Part shown: piece after piece, positions 1 through 10,870 of the stretch
Numbering within the stretch: position 1 is the stretch's first letter
Layout: every line of letters starts with the position of its first letter
The notes under the pieces: generated by a model
Told to the model about the DNA's origin: nothing
What the model saw: only the letters and a program-made list of their open reading frames with translations
Databases searched by the model: none
Made by a program: the position numbers and the translations under genes
Source: Nymphaea colorata
Taxonomy: Eukaryota; Streptophyta; Magnoliopsida; Nymphaeales; Nymphaeaceae
Assembly (NCBI RefSeq): GCF_008831285.2
Contig: NC_045140.1
Coordinates: 22,712,131 to 22,772,130, forward strand
Reading direction: 5' to 3'
DNA: 60,000 nt

Positions 1-303
1 GTGGCGCGCCAAGCGGCTGCGAACTCCCTTCCTGCTGACGTGGATCTGAGACCACTGCCTGCCGGGCGCCATGCACGGGTCCCACCTCCAGGCGCAAAAT
101 ATTATCGCTGCTGTGCGTGAGGATGCACGGTGCCCACCCGTAGGTGGTCCCCCACCTGCGGTCTATCTTATAAGTACTCTTCCCCGCCACCCCCTCCTCT
201 GTACCACCCACAAAGCTAACCCACTCTCTCTCTCTTCTCTTACTTGTCCCTATCGGATTTACTTGTTGCTGTGCTTTGTTTCTCTGTGATCGGTGTGGAG
301 GCC
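1..303 (+). promoter_or_regulatory. GH3-A promoter and 5' leader
   Basis: This stretch directly precedes the GH3-A start codon. A TATA-like TTATAAG lies at about 169-175, followed by a CT-rich leader with a CTCTCTCTC run typical of plant 5' UTRs. A TGACGTGG (ACGT-core, as-1/G-box-like) motif lies at about 37-44. I see no canonical TGTCTC/GAGACA auxin response element here, although many GH3 promoters carry them. Bases 1-60 match the start of the GH3-C promoter at 18540. That block follows the palindromic spacer F1, so another spacer copy probably lies just left of the window (inference). Confidence 0.6.
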
Positions 304-2682
304 ATGAGTGCGAGCGGGAGGGACGTTGAGCTTCTGGAGTTCATAGAGGTGGCGACGAAGAATCCGGACGATGTGCAGAAAAGTGTGCTGGCGGAGATAC
401 TGAGCCAGAACGCCCGCACTGAGTACCTGCAGCAGCGGTGCGACCTCGGAGGAAGCACCGATCGCCAGACCTTCAAGGCCAAGGTCCCCATGGTCACCTA
501 CGATGACCTCAAGCCTGACATCCTGCGCATCGCCAACGGCGACCGCTCCCCTATCCTATCTGCTCACCCCATCTCCGAGTTCCTCACCAGGCATGCCTAC
601 CCTTTCACTTCTCCTTTTCTCTTGGTTCTTAGCTCTTTAGGGTTTTGAGCTTCTGTTTCTTGTCTTGGAAACCCGGTAAAAGCCTTTCAAGCGTCTTTCT
701 CTTTTCTATTGGGTTTTGTTTTCACAGTTCCGGTACGTCCGCTGGTGAGCGGAAGCTCATGCCTACAATTCAGCAAGATCTTGATCGACGTCAGTTCCTT
801 TACGATCTTCTCATTCCTGTCATGAACAAGTTAGCTCTCTCACCCTCTCTTCCTCGTTCTTCTCTCACATGTATAAGTTTGCATTTGCGTTTATCACCCT
901 TATTCATGAACGTTTTGTACATCCTAATAAACTTCCACTTTGCATGGGATGATATTAATAAAAAGATTAATAAACGGAAGATTCTTTTTGGGATCCGCCT
1001 ACTTAATTACCTTACTTAATTACCTTCATAACTGGTTATGACGTATTTGAGCCTGTGTACATGCAGAGGCAGGCGGGCACGCGACACACACACACATTTA
1101 TATATATATTTATATATATATATTTATTTATTTATTTATTGATTTATTTATAGGGAGGGAAGAGAGAGAAAGATGAAATGTTATGAGGAAGATGAAAGTT
1201 TGTTCCACCCGTTTCAAGGAGAGATGAAGAGAGATTGTGTGTGTGTATGCATAAAAGGAAGAGTAAAGTGCATGAATTTCAGCTGATGTTTAGAGAACAT
1301 GCAGGTTTGTTCCAGGACTAGACAAAGGAAAAGGGCTGTACTTCCTCTTCGTCAAGACCGACACAAAGACACAAGGAGGCCTGTCGGCCCGCCCTGTCCT
1401 CACCAGCTATTACAAGAGCGAGCTCTTCAAGGGAAGGAAGTTCAACCCTTACCTGGTCTACACCAGCCCAACGGAGGCCATCCTCTGCTCCGACTCCTTC
1501 CAGAGCATGTACTCACAGATGTTCTGTGGCCTCCTGCAGCACCAAGAGGTCCTCCGCGTCGGTGCCGTCTTCGCCTCAGGCCTCCTCCGTGCCATCCGCT
1601 TCCTCCAGGTACACTGGCAAGATCTCGCCCTCGACATCGAGAGGGGCACACTCAATGTGAAGATCACGGACCCATCAATCCGAGCCGCGGTAGCCAAGCT
1701 AATCAAGCCGGACCCGAACACGGCTAGGTTCGTTCGGGACAACTGCTCGGACCAAAACTGGGAAGGTATCATCACCAAGATCTGGCCTCGAACAAAGTAC
1801 CTCGACGTGATTGTGACTGGTGCCATGGCTCAGTACATCCCCACACTCAACTACTACGGGGGTGGCCTACCACTGGTCTGCACCATGTATGCCTCCTCAG
1901 AGTGCTACTTTGGCCTCAACCTGAACCCACTTTCCCACCCATCTGAGGTCTCCTACACCATCATGCCGAACATGGGCTACTTCGAGTTCCTTCCCCACGA
2001 CCTGGACCAGCCTCATGAGCAGAGCCACACCGAGCTCCTCGACCTTGCCGACCTTCAACTTGGCAAGGAGTACGAGCTCGTTGTCACCACCTACTCCGGC
2101 CTGTACCGCTACCGCGTCGGCGACATCCTCCGAGTCAGCGGCTTCCACAATTCCGCCCCTCAGTTCCACTTTGTTCGAAGGAAGAACGTGGCTCTGAGCA
2201 TCGACTCGGATAAGACCGACGAGGCCGAGCTGCAGAAGGCGGTCGAGGCGGCGTCGAACCGTCTGATGAAGGACAACCACGCAAGGATCGTGGAGTACAC
2301 CAGCTATGCCGACACAATAACCATACCGGGTCACTACGTCATATTCTTCGAGCTGGCGTCGGACAAGGGCCCGGATCCGGCACCGGTGCCGGTGGAGGTG
2401 ATGGAGGAGTGCTGCCTTGCCATGGAGGAAGAGCTCAACTCAGTGTATAGACAAGGGAGGGTGTGCGACCAGTCGATTGGGCCGCTTGAAATAAAAGTGG
2501 TGCAGCGCGGCACGTTTGAGGAGCTAATGGAGCATGCCATCTCCAGAGGCGCCTCCATTAACCAGTACAAGGCCCCTAGGTGTGTCACTTTCGCTCCCAT
2601 CTTGGAAATGCTGGACTCAAGGGTCGTATCCTCCCACTTCAGTCCAGTCCTGCCTCATTGGTCCCCAACTCGTCGCCATTAA
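304..2682 (+). CDS. GH3: GH3-A: GH3-family acyl acid amido synthetase, probably auxin (IAA)-conjugating; intact, three exons
   Basis: The exons are 304-590, 728-829 and 1305-2682, giving 588 aa, the usual GH3 length. I chose ATG 304 (MSASGRD) because the frame upstream has no other ATG near the leader. GH3 enzymes are cytosolic ANL-superfamily ligases that adenylate a carboxylic hormone and transfer it to an amino acid. The three nucleotide-binding motifs are present: [10 protein letters not shown] (about 96-105, split by intron 1), YASSECYFG (about 325-333) and YRVGD (about 399-403). The C-terminal block [12 protein letters not shown] is typical of group II (IAA) members; substrate is inferred from this resemblance. 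Intron 1 has a GC donor (AG|GC) with a normal AG acceptor. Intron 2 is GT-AG and holds a CA/TA/TTTA microsatellite at 1087-1150. No frameshift or premature stop was found. It differs from GH3-C at roughly 14 residues. Confidence 0.93.
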
Positions 2683-3727
2683 CAGATTAATAAGTTAATT
2701 AATTAATAGTGGCCTCCCATCTACTGTCCTTCCTTCATTCAGCTCCCTCTCTAGTGCGTGCATCGTGATAATGCTATGCTCAACGTTATATTATAATGTA
2801 ATACAGTTTAATTTTTCTTGAATAAGAGAAGTGTATGGTTGGCTTGTTCCCCACTCAAAGGTTCCAAAGGATGTGCAGTATTTTATGTCCAGAAGGCGCA
2901 AATTTTCAAGTCCAGTTGTCGTTTTCGTGGCGCAACTACTGAAGCATTTCTTATTTTGTGCCTTTGTGGGGAAATTGACAACACCCTCGCCTGGATTTCT
3001 TTCTTGATGCGGAACTCTACAGGCAAACGATTAAAATGCTTCTACTTTTGGCAATCCCCATCAAGCAGAGGGACAAGGACGGAAAGAGATGCTTCTTTCC
3101 TGCATAAGAACACATTGCACCGGCATAAGTCGCAGCACGCATATTACATAATGGATGCGCAAAATTTTAATTACTCGTAGCTGACAAAGCCACTTGATTT
3201 CTTTTGGGAGTATTTAATACTTGTTTTATTTACGGTAGTATCTGTTCTGCTTGAGAAAAGCTGAAGGTAAGACTAACGTGGGATGCATGAATTTCAGAGC
3301 CGCAGTTTGGCGTCCGCTTATATATCGGCATCCGTAGGTTTCCGTCTACCACAAGCTAAGAGAGCATAATGCTCCAATGCGCATGTAACTATATGACGTA
3401 TGAGATCGCAGCACTACCTACCTTTGATGAGGACGCAAGCGTCTTGTTTTAGAAACGAAAACATTTGTGAAGTTTAATCTGTCAATATGTATTAAAGAAG
3501 AAACAAGTTGGCAAGTAAGCCCATATTCTGGCTCTTGCATCTACAGATCCACTAACAAATCAAAAAGAAAGAGAGTCTGCGCTTAATCTTCCTTCAAAGC
3601 ATGTATTTGTGAAAATGTTCTTTTAAATTCTGTAAAACTGTGCTCGAGTTAATGGAAGAGAAAAGAAAGCGATGCGGTCCCTACTCCCTATACATGCGTT
3701 TATGTAACCAAAGCTTACAGGGTACTC

Positions 3728-3772
<45 letters not shown>

Positions 3773-4280
3773 CACTCATAACCATAGACAATCGAGATAA
3801 AACCAATGAAAAAAATAAATGATTTAATGTTAGATAATGAATGTACTCATCACTTTTTCCTATTTGTTTTTCATTCAACCGCTTTTTACAATAGATTACG
3901 CCATCCTGAGTGAGATAAGTGATTTTACCACCGCTCGGAAATTGCGCAGAGTGGCGCTAGGTCCTCGATCGGCTGCGCTTATAAAACCGTGACTTATCTT
4001 AATAAAAGAGGCCAAATGTCAAAAGGAAATCGACTCGAGGAATGGCCGAGTTTGGTTCTCAAACAAAGATGATTTGGTGAGCACAAAAAGAAAAAGGTCA
4101 GGCTAATAAAAAGGTCCTCCACAATTGGATTGCCTTGTGTGGTAAGTGATGACAGACATCCTCTTCCCTTGGCCGAGCCATCAAAAGAGAAGTGACTCAA
4201 GGCAGACAGAAGCGGACCACCCGAGGAATAACCATCCACAGAAGCGAAGGGTCCCAACTACAGGATGTTGTATAGAGAGG
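2683..4280 (+). other. GH3-A 3' UTR and downstream flank
   Basis: The stretch starts with the GH3-A 3' UTR; AATAAG-type poly(A) signals lie near 2820. The rest is non-coding flank, including a (TA)n microsatellite at 3732-3779. It is repeated almost exactly at 21203-22822. Partial copies lie inverted at 44380-44925 and directly downstream of GH3-D (48705-49480). A 120-codon open frame at 2818-3180 has no recognisable domain and sits in the 3' flank, so I do not call a gene. Confidence 0.7.
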
Positions 4281-4381
4281 ATGGACGTGATAGCTCAGTT
4301 GGTAGGGCAGAGGACTTAAAAATCCTTGGAAGGGTAAAGACTAGTGAAGTAGCGGTAGGGAGTCGGAAGAGATGAGTCCAT
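4281..4381 (+). pseudogene. tRNA-like remnant (resembles the 5' half of a plastid-type tRNA-Phe)
   Basis: A GATAGCTCAGTTGGTAG block followed by CAGAGGACTTAAAAATCCT has the D-arm and anticodon-arm layout of a tRNA and is close to plastid trnF(GAA). The anticodon loop carries a T and an extra A, and no T-arm (GGTTCGAATCC-like) follows. ATGGAC near 4283 and GTCCAT near 4376 could pair as an acceptor stem, but about 100 nt is too long for a normal tRNA. Most likely a dead plastid-derived or tRNA-derived fragment. The same piece recurs at 22823, 44325-44425 (-) and 55215-55275 (-). Confidence 0.4.
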
Positions 4382-4479
4382 GTGTTGGACGATAGGCTAC
4401 AGTCTTCTTCCATTACAGGAGAAGGGCAGCGTCCGCATTGTTGGACCGGCTTCGTGGGTTTTTAATTTCAAATCTTGTG

Positions 4480-5210
4480 GCCTTGAATCAACAGCTTTTG
4501 CAATTAAATAAGAAGCCATCAAGCTGATTCATATCCACCCATTTTAGGCTGTATTGAATTTAATCCTTCTTTGACTTATCATATATTTGGCAGATGAATC
4601 AAATGCAAACCTTTCTGATCCAAACTTTTTATTTTAACAGTTGCGATATTTTGGGCTGTATTGGATTAATCCTTCTTTGGCTTCTCATATATTTGACAGA
4701 ACTGAAATAGATTCTAAGTTTCATATTGTAAGCGATTCACCTTCCTAGAGGCTGAGAAGCAAGGATATTAATACACCACATGAGGGAATCCACAGTGGAG
4801 CAAATGCAAATCCTTACCATCTAAATTTATCACATGAGACAATCAATTGTGAAGCAAATGCAAATCCTTGTCTTCCAAACTTAATTTTTTGGTTGCTGCG
4901 GTGTTTCAGGCTATATTGAATTTGATCCTTGTTTGGCTTCTCATATATTTGGCAGAATCGAAACCAATTTCACATAAGGCAATCCATGTGGAGCAAATGC
5001 AAATCTTTATTAATCAAACTTACCACATAAGGCAATCAGTTGTGATGCAAATGCGAATCGTTATTATCCAAACTTAACTTTTGGTTGTAGCGGCGTTTTG
5101 TACTGTATTGAATTTAATCCTTCTTTAGCATCTCTTATATTTAGCAGAACTGAAACTGATTTTTGGTTTCATACTTTAAACAATTCACCCTCCCTAGAGG
5201 TTAAGATAGA
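4480..5210. repeat. Degenerate interspersed repeats in block X1
   Basis: Several imperfect units share two modules. One resembles GGCTGTATTGAATTTAATCC followed by CTTCTCATATATTTGGCAG (near 4548, 4654, 4909 and 5105). The other is GAGCAAATGCAAATCCTT with a nearby CACATAAGGCAATC. Units are about 100-250 bp apart and diverged. The cluster is repeated in X2 (about 23020-23750), inverted in X3' (43500-44170) and X' (54640-55040), and related units continue at 55890-56600. No coding potential. Confidence 0.7.
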
Positions 5211-6361
5211 AGGAGAAAGAATGAGGGAAATCAATACCAACATCAAAATGACTCATTTATGTGATATTTAATATCATCTAAGCTTCTCTCCCTCCCTTTT
5301 TTTATTTACATTACAAATCTTTAAGTATTTTCAAAGGTCATTAGTGTGTGACTATATATATATATATATAAAGAGGTAGCTACTAGCCGCTTATATGTCA
5401 TATTTGATGGAAAATTGTTTAAGCTGTTGATTTTAAGAAAATTCAGTGGTGTAAATTAATTGAAAAATGAGAAAAAAATGTCCCTTACTGAAGAAAACAA
5501 ATGAGCTTCATTGATTGAAATTTTTGTCTCGTTAGAGCAGTATTTCAATATGTTGAAAATACAACTACTTTTTTTAGTATGATGGACCTTCTTAAAGTCA
5601 TTGTTGTAGACAATTTCCATCATGTCTGACATATTAAGGTTTGGTATGCAACTGTTTAATATTATTGAAAAAAGTGCTCCTCTTTGAGATGTTACAAGTT
5701 AAGAAAATAAAGAAAAGTCTGCAAACCTGTGACAATAATGACAAAATTTCGGCTATCCATTAGATCTAAAAATGATATTCTTTATCAAATTCTTACTACT
5801 TTTGTAACTTCCATCAATGTTTCTACCGTAGTCGCAAAAAACAAGTTCTTTTCAAAAAACGTTAAAAAAAAAAACGGGGTTTTAACGTGTTGTTTTACTT
5901 TTTCATTTTTTCAGTTTTTTTTAATGCTAAACAGTTTTTTTTTTTTCATTTTCTATTTTTTATTTGTTGCAAATCTTCTTATATTTTGATGTTTGTGTTA
6001 TTAGTTTCTCACTTATTTTACTTTTGTTCATTTTTAGTTTTATAAATTTTTAAAAAATTTACCGTATTTTTCTCTCTTTTTTTAAGCTCGCTGTATTATA
6101 TTCAAGAAAAACCTCGCCGTTTAAAACTCCAAGACGTTATTTGTGTCTTTGGTTTCTACATATCTTCCCAATGAAAAGCTAAAAGGTTTAAAACTTAATG
6201 TCAGAATACATTCGAGAGAGTCTCTCATTGCCTCCCCACCTTCCCTTTCCCATCTCTCAGCTACAATTCAAACAAGGGTTTGATTCACATACTCTCTCCT
6301 AAAAATCTAGAAAATCAAAAATTGCGAAAAGTTTTTCTACTTTAATTTCTAAGATAAATGT
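5211..6361. other. Non-coding part of block X1
   Basis: AT-rich sequence between the degenerate repeats and the copia 3' LTR. It has a (TA)n tract near 5353, long A and T runs at 5860-6080 and no convincing gene. The same stretch occurs at 23751-24884 and inverted at 42346-43500. The inverted copy agrees with this one rather than with X2 at several small differences. Confidence 0.7.
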
Positions 6362-6626
6362 CTCAAAGTTGAAGAGAGTCTTTAGGGAAAAGAAAGGTGA
6401 CGACGAGTGAGATAGAGATAGACAGTTCTATGTAGGAGCAGAAAAATGAGTTCTTCTCATTTACTCACTTTGTGTTAGATTACGGCAGATATAGATACAG
6501 TATACTCATGTGCCTGAAGAGTATGTACATATAACAAATACACAGCAGGTGGAATACAGCAGGAGACAGTTGTGTTACAGCTGTCTTCTAACTACATTCC
6601 GAGCCTTCTAAAATAAACTCCTAACA
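6362..6626 (-). repeat. 3' LTR of K1
   Basis: On the - strand it begins TGTTAGGAG right after a purine-rich tract (AGGGGGAGAA on the - strand, 6627-6636). It matches the LTRs of K2 (24885-25147, 29367-29630) and K3 (37700-37960, 42081-42345). At about 265 bp it is a short copia-type LTR. Confidence 0.85.
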
Positions 6627-6709
6627 TTCTCCCCCTCAAGTTAGATCTTCCAGATTTTAAAGACTTAACTTGCGGCATAACTTGAGTTAACATGTTGTGT
6701 CTTTATAAT

Positions 6710-8940
6710 TCATGACTGAATTTTTTCTGTTAAGAAACGGCAGTCCACTTCGATGTGTTTCATTCTCTCTTGAAACACAAGATTATTTCCAACGTAAATT
6801 ACAGCCTTATTATCACAACAGAGACTCATTGGTTGACCTACGTTTATTTTCATGTCTTGTAGTAAGTATTTTATCCATAACAGTTCACAGATAGTGAGTG
6901 CCATAGCTCGGTATTCACTCTCTGCACTTGATCTGGCATGACTACTTGAGCCCGTATAATGATTTCTTTAATTTGCATACATGTAGTTCAGTACCATGTT
7001 GCGTATGTAGTCGTTGAGGTAATTCCATATAGATCTCTTCATTTAGGTCTCCGTGAAGAAAAGCGTTTTTCACATCAAGTTGGAACATTGTCCAATTCTT
7101 CACTGCAGCTACTGAAAGCAATATTCGTAGTGAACACATCTTTGCAACGGGGGAAAATGTCTCATGATAATCAATACCTTGTTCTTGTGTAAAACCCTTA
7201 GCTACAAGTCTTGCCTTGTAGCGCTCCACCAGTCTACTACTGTTATATTTGATTTTATATGTCCATTTGCAGCCCACTAATTTTTTGTTGGGAGGTCTAT
7301 CAACTAGCTCCCAGGTCTGGTTTTTCTTCAGGGCTGATAACTCCTCAGTCATTGCCTTCTTCCATTTCTTTTCAGTGCTAGCTTGTTCATATGTATATGG
7401 CTCTCTTTCAAGACAGGTATCTGCATTAACTTTATCATTTTTCTGAACATGACAAGTATCTGTGTTAACTCTGTCATTTTTTCTGAACATAATATGTACA
7501 ATAGCATCATATTTGGATGGTTTTATTCTTATTCGACTGCTTTGAACATTTTCATGCACATCATTTTCTGCCTTTTCATCAACCAGATTATAACTACACG
7601 TTATGATAGTAGGTTCTATAATAGTAACATTTGCATCATCATTTTCATTCACCATAGAAAGTGATATAAAACGCATAAGATTCTCCCCCTTGTTAGAAGC
7701 ATCAGGTACAATTTCAGTATAGAAAGGTGTGTTCTCCATGAATTTACCGTCCCTCGATATATACATTTGTTTCTTATAGGGTCAAAGCATTTATATCCTT
7801 TCTTGTTAAATGAGTACCCTAGAAACATACATTTAACAACTCTCTTTTTAGTTTGTTTCTTGCACTCTCTTGTAAGTGAACATAAAAGACACAACCAAAG
7901 ATTCTTAAGTGTTGTAAAGAGGTGGGTGTGCCATTCAGAATTTCTAGTGGGCTCTTATTACCCAGTTTGTAGCTCGAGGTTCTATTCATAACATGGCAAG
8001 CACATGCCACAACTGACACCAGAACAGTGGTGGGACATTCATGTAGAACATTAGAGACCTACCAATGTTTAACAGTTGTCTGTTTCTTCTTTCACCCATC
8101 CTATTCTGTTGGGGTGTTCCTTTACAGTAGTTTGATGTAAATCCCTTGTTTGCTTGAAGTCTTGAAATTCAGCATTAATGTATTTTCCTCCATTGTCTAA
8201 TCTTAACGACTTAATTCTTTGATTGTACTGAGTGACTATGTATTGGAAAAATTGCTTAAACGTAAGAAATACAACACTTTTCCTTCTCAAACAATAAATT
8301 CAGGTAATTATAGATTTGTCATCAATAAAAGTGAGAAAGTATTTATATCAAAATTTTCCAGTTATCGGGGCTGGTCCCCATACATCAGTATGTGTCAAAT
8401 CAAAGCATGATTCAACAATATATTCTGAATTAGTAAAAGGCAACCAGGTCATCTTTGCCAAGGTACATGCCTCTCATCTACTAGAAATCTAGAACCTAGA
8501 AATATAGCCAACAAAACTTTATTTGAAGGATGACCACCTGTGTACTGTCATATCTGAGCATCCCTTGCAGTCTTTATTGCAGTGTATACTATGGATTTCT
8601 ACTCTTGAGTTAGGTAGTACAAACCGTTTGCTTCTTTGCCTTCACCAATCTTCGTTTGATTCTTGCTGTCTACTAGTGTCATATTTTTTCTAACGAAAAG
8701 TACGTAGCAATACAAATTATTATGTAGTTTGCTAACAGATATCAAATTTGTTTCACACTTAGGTACATACAATATGTCATGCAATATAATATGATGATTT
8801 ATGTAAACAGAGCTATACCCTACTGCAGATGTAATAGATCCGTTAGCTAGTTTAACTAATATTTGTTTGTCATGCTTGACATCTTTTAGCAATTCCAGAC
8901 ATGCAGTCATGTGATCTATAGCTCCACTATCATTATCCAC
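6710..8940 (-). pseudogene. K1 pol remnant (protease, integrase, RT, RNase H)
   Basis: Recognisable pieces in order on the - strand are: the protease D-S-G-A active site near 8930; integrase with the second catalytic Asp region (DNGGKYINAEF, about 8190); RT with [15 protein letters not shown] (about 7200) and [12 protein letters not shown] (about 7090); and a short RNase H tail around 6850. Frames change several times and the RT active-site half is deleted. It shares most lesions with the other copia copies of this window. Confidence 0.85.
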
Positions 8941-10575
8941 TCTAATCTATTGGAATAGCCAAGAAAGACAAGGTAGGATTTAACTTTTTATGTTTTTTCT
9001 GTTTCCTGCTTAGTTGTAATGCTAATTACTGTAGTAATCTGTTTGAGCAGCATGTGAGTGCAGTGATTCATCTTCACGTCTAAGTCAGAGTTACGGGCCT
9101 GTCCTCTTCTCTTCTTGGACATCTGTTTAGGTTCCAACAACGTTTCCTGTGTGTCTTGTTTTTTACAGTAGTAGAGAATATGGAACTTCCCACAACCGAA
9201 CTAGTGTCTTTGAGTTGTTCCATCTCTATGTATTTGAGCTCTTAAACAAAATTTACAACAAGTGTTTTTTTCTTGATGTCATCAATTCATACTCGCAGGT
9301 CTTCTCGGCAACGATGGAGACGAAGAGGTAAGACATGAGGTCTTGACTTTTCATATATTTTTTCAGTCATTAACTGTATTTTCTCCATTGTCTAATCTTA
9401 ACACTTAATTCTTTGATTGTACTGATGACTATGTATTGAAAAATTGCTTAAACGTAAGAAATACAACACTTTTCCTTCTCAAACAATAAATCAGGTAATT
9501 ATAGATTTGTCATCAATAAAGTGAGAAAGTATTTATATCAAAATTTTCCAGTTATCGGGCTGGTCCCATACATCAGTATGTGTCAATCAAAGCATGATTC
9601 AACATATATTCTGAATTAGTAAAGGCAACCAGTCATCTTTGCCAAGGTACATGCCTCTCATCTACTAGAAATCTAGAACCTAGAATATAGCCAACAAAAC
9701 TTTATTTGAAGGATGACCACTGTGTACTGTCATATCTGGCATCCCTTGCAGTCTTTTTGCAGTGTATACTATGGATTTCTACTCTTGAGTTAGGTGTACA
9801 AACGTTTGCTTCTTTGCCTTCACCAATTTCGTTTGATTCTTGCTGTCTACTAGTGTCATATTTTTTCTAACGAAAGTCGTGCAATAAAATTTTATGTTTT
9901 GCTAACAGATATCAAATTTGTTTCACACTTAGTACATACAATATGTCATGCAATTAATATGATTTATGTAACAGAGCTTACCTACTGCAGATGTAATAGA
10001 TCCGTTAGCTAGTTTAACTAATATTTGTTTGTCATGTTGACATCTTTTAGCATTCCAGACATGCAGTCATGTGATCTATAGCTCACTATCCATTATCCAC
10101 TCTAATCTATTGGAATGAGCCAAGAAAGAAAAGGTAGGGTTTAACTTTTTATGTTTTTTCTATTTCCTGCTTAGTTGTAATAGCTAAATTACTGTAGGTA
10201 ATCTGTTTGAGCAGGCATGTGAGTGCAGTGATATCATCTTCACGTCTAAGTCCAGAGTTACGGGCCTGTCCGCTTCCTCTTCTTGGACATCTGTTTAGGT
10301 TCCAACAACGTTTCCTGGTGTGTCCTTGTTTTTTACAGTAAGTAGAGAATATGGAACTTCACCCACAACCGAACCTAGTGTCTGCTTTGAAGTTGTTCCC
10401 ATCTCTTAGTGTAGTTTGAGGCGTTTCTGTTTTGACAACGAACACATGTTTATCAACAAGTGGATTTTTTTCTTGAATTTGTCATCAATCTTCATGACTT
10501 TTCGCATGGTTTCTTCTCGTTGCACGATGGAGGACGAAAGAGGGTAAGACATGAGGATCTGACTTTTCATATAAT
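8172..10575. repeat. Near-identical 1.2 kb direct repeat inside K1, probably an assembly artefact
   Basis: Bases 8172-9353 and 9365-10573 are the same copia segment twice in a row. Their differences are almost all single-base losses. From about 8930 to 9353 the first copy carries the losses; from 9365 to about 10110 the second does. Outside that span each matches K2 well. This is the pattern of two contig ends with low-quality tails that were abutted instead of merged. Confidence 0.75.
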
Positions 10576-10870
10576 CAAACTTTGCTCCAAGACCGGCAAG
10601 AAGCTTGAACACATTATCTTCGTTGGCTCTTTATTTCAACACTTCCATATCAATGATGGTGGACGATGTTGGGATAGTTCATCCCACATCGCTTTAAGAG
10701 AGCAAGGTACACATGAAATTGTTTCTCCTTAGTAAGTCTTGCAATGCCTTGTTGTAAAAGATAGACTCTAGCCATGTTTTGGCCTTCACCATAAATCTTT
10801 GCTAGAGAGTCCCATATTTCTTTGGGCGAATCAAGAAAGAGAAAGCTCTCTGCAATGGCAGGCTCCATTG
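10406..10870 (-). pseudogene. K1 gag fragment
   Basis: On the - strand the frame reads PKEIWDSLAKIYGEGQN then MARVYLLQQGIARL, and later KFDYMKSQILMSYPL. This is the UBN2-type gag region of copia elements. The start of gag is deleted at 10885 and a frameshift occurs near 10650. K2 carries the longer version (28481-29197). Confidence 0.8.

Noticed and set aside
244-303. Upstream extension of GH3-A exon 1 with a hydrophobic start
   Set aside because: It would need a TTG start; the ATG at 304 is conserved in A, B and C and gives the normal GH3 N-terminus.
1897-2334. 145-codon - strand frame over GH3 exon 3, also in other copies
   Set aside because: It is a shadow of the GC-rich GH3 coding strand.
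2818-3180. 120-codon open frame repeated at 21338-21700
   Set aside because: It lies in the GH3 3' UTR/flank, has no known domain, and is conserved only because the whole unit is duplicated.
3994-4257. 87-codon - strand frame repeated in three copies
   Set aside because: The identity reflects recent DNA duplication; the diverged copies (49372-49480 and 55460-55520) do not keep the frame.
4281-4381. Functional tRNA gene
   Set aside because: No T-arm, an enlarged anticodon loop and an overlong acceptor spacing.
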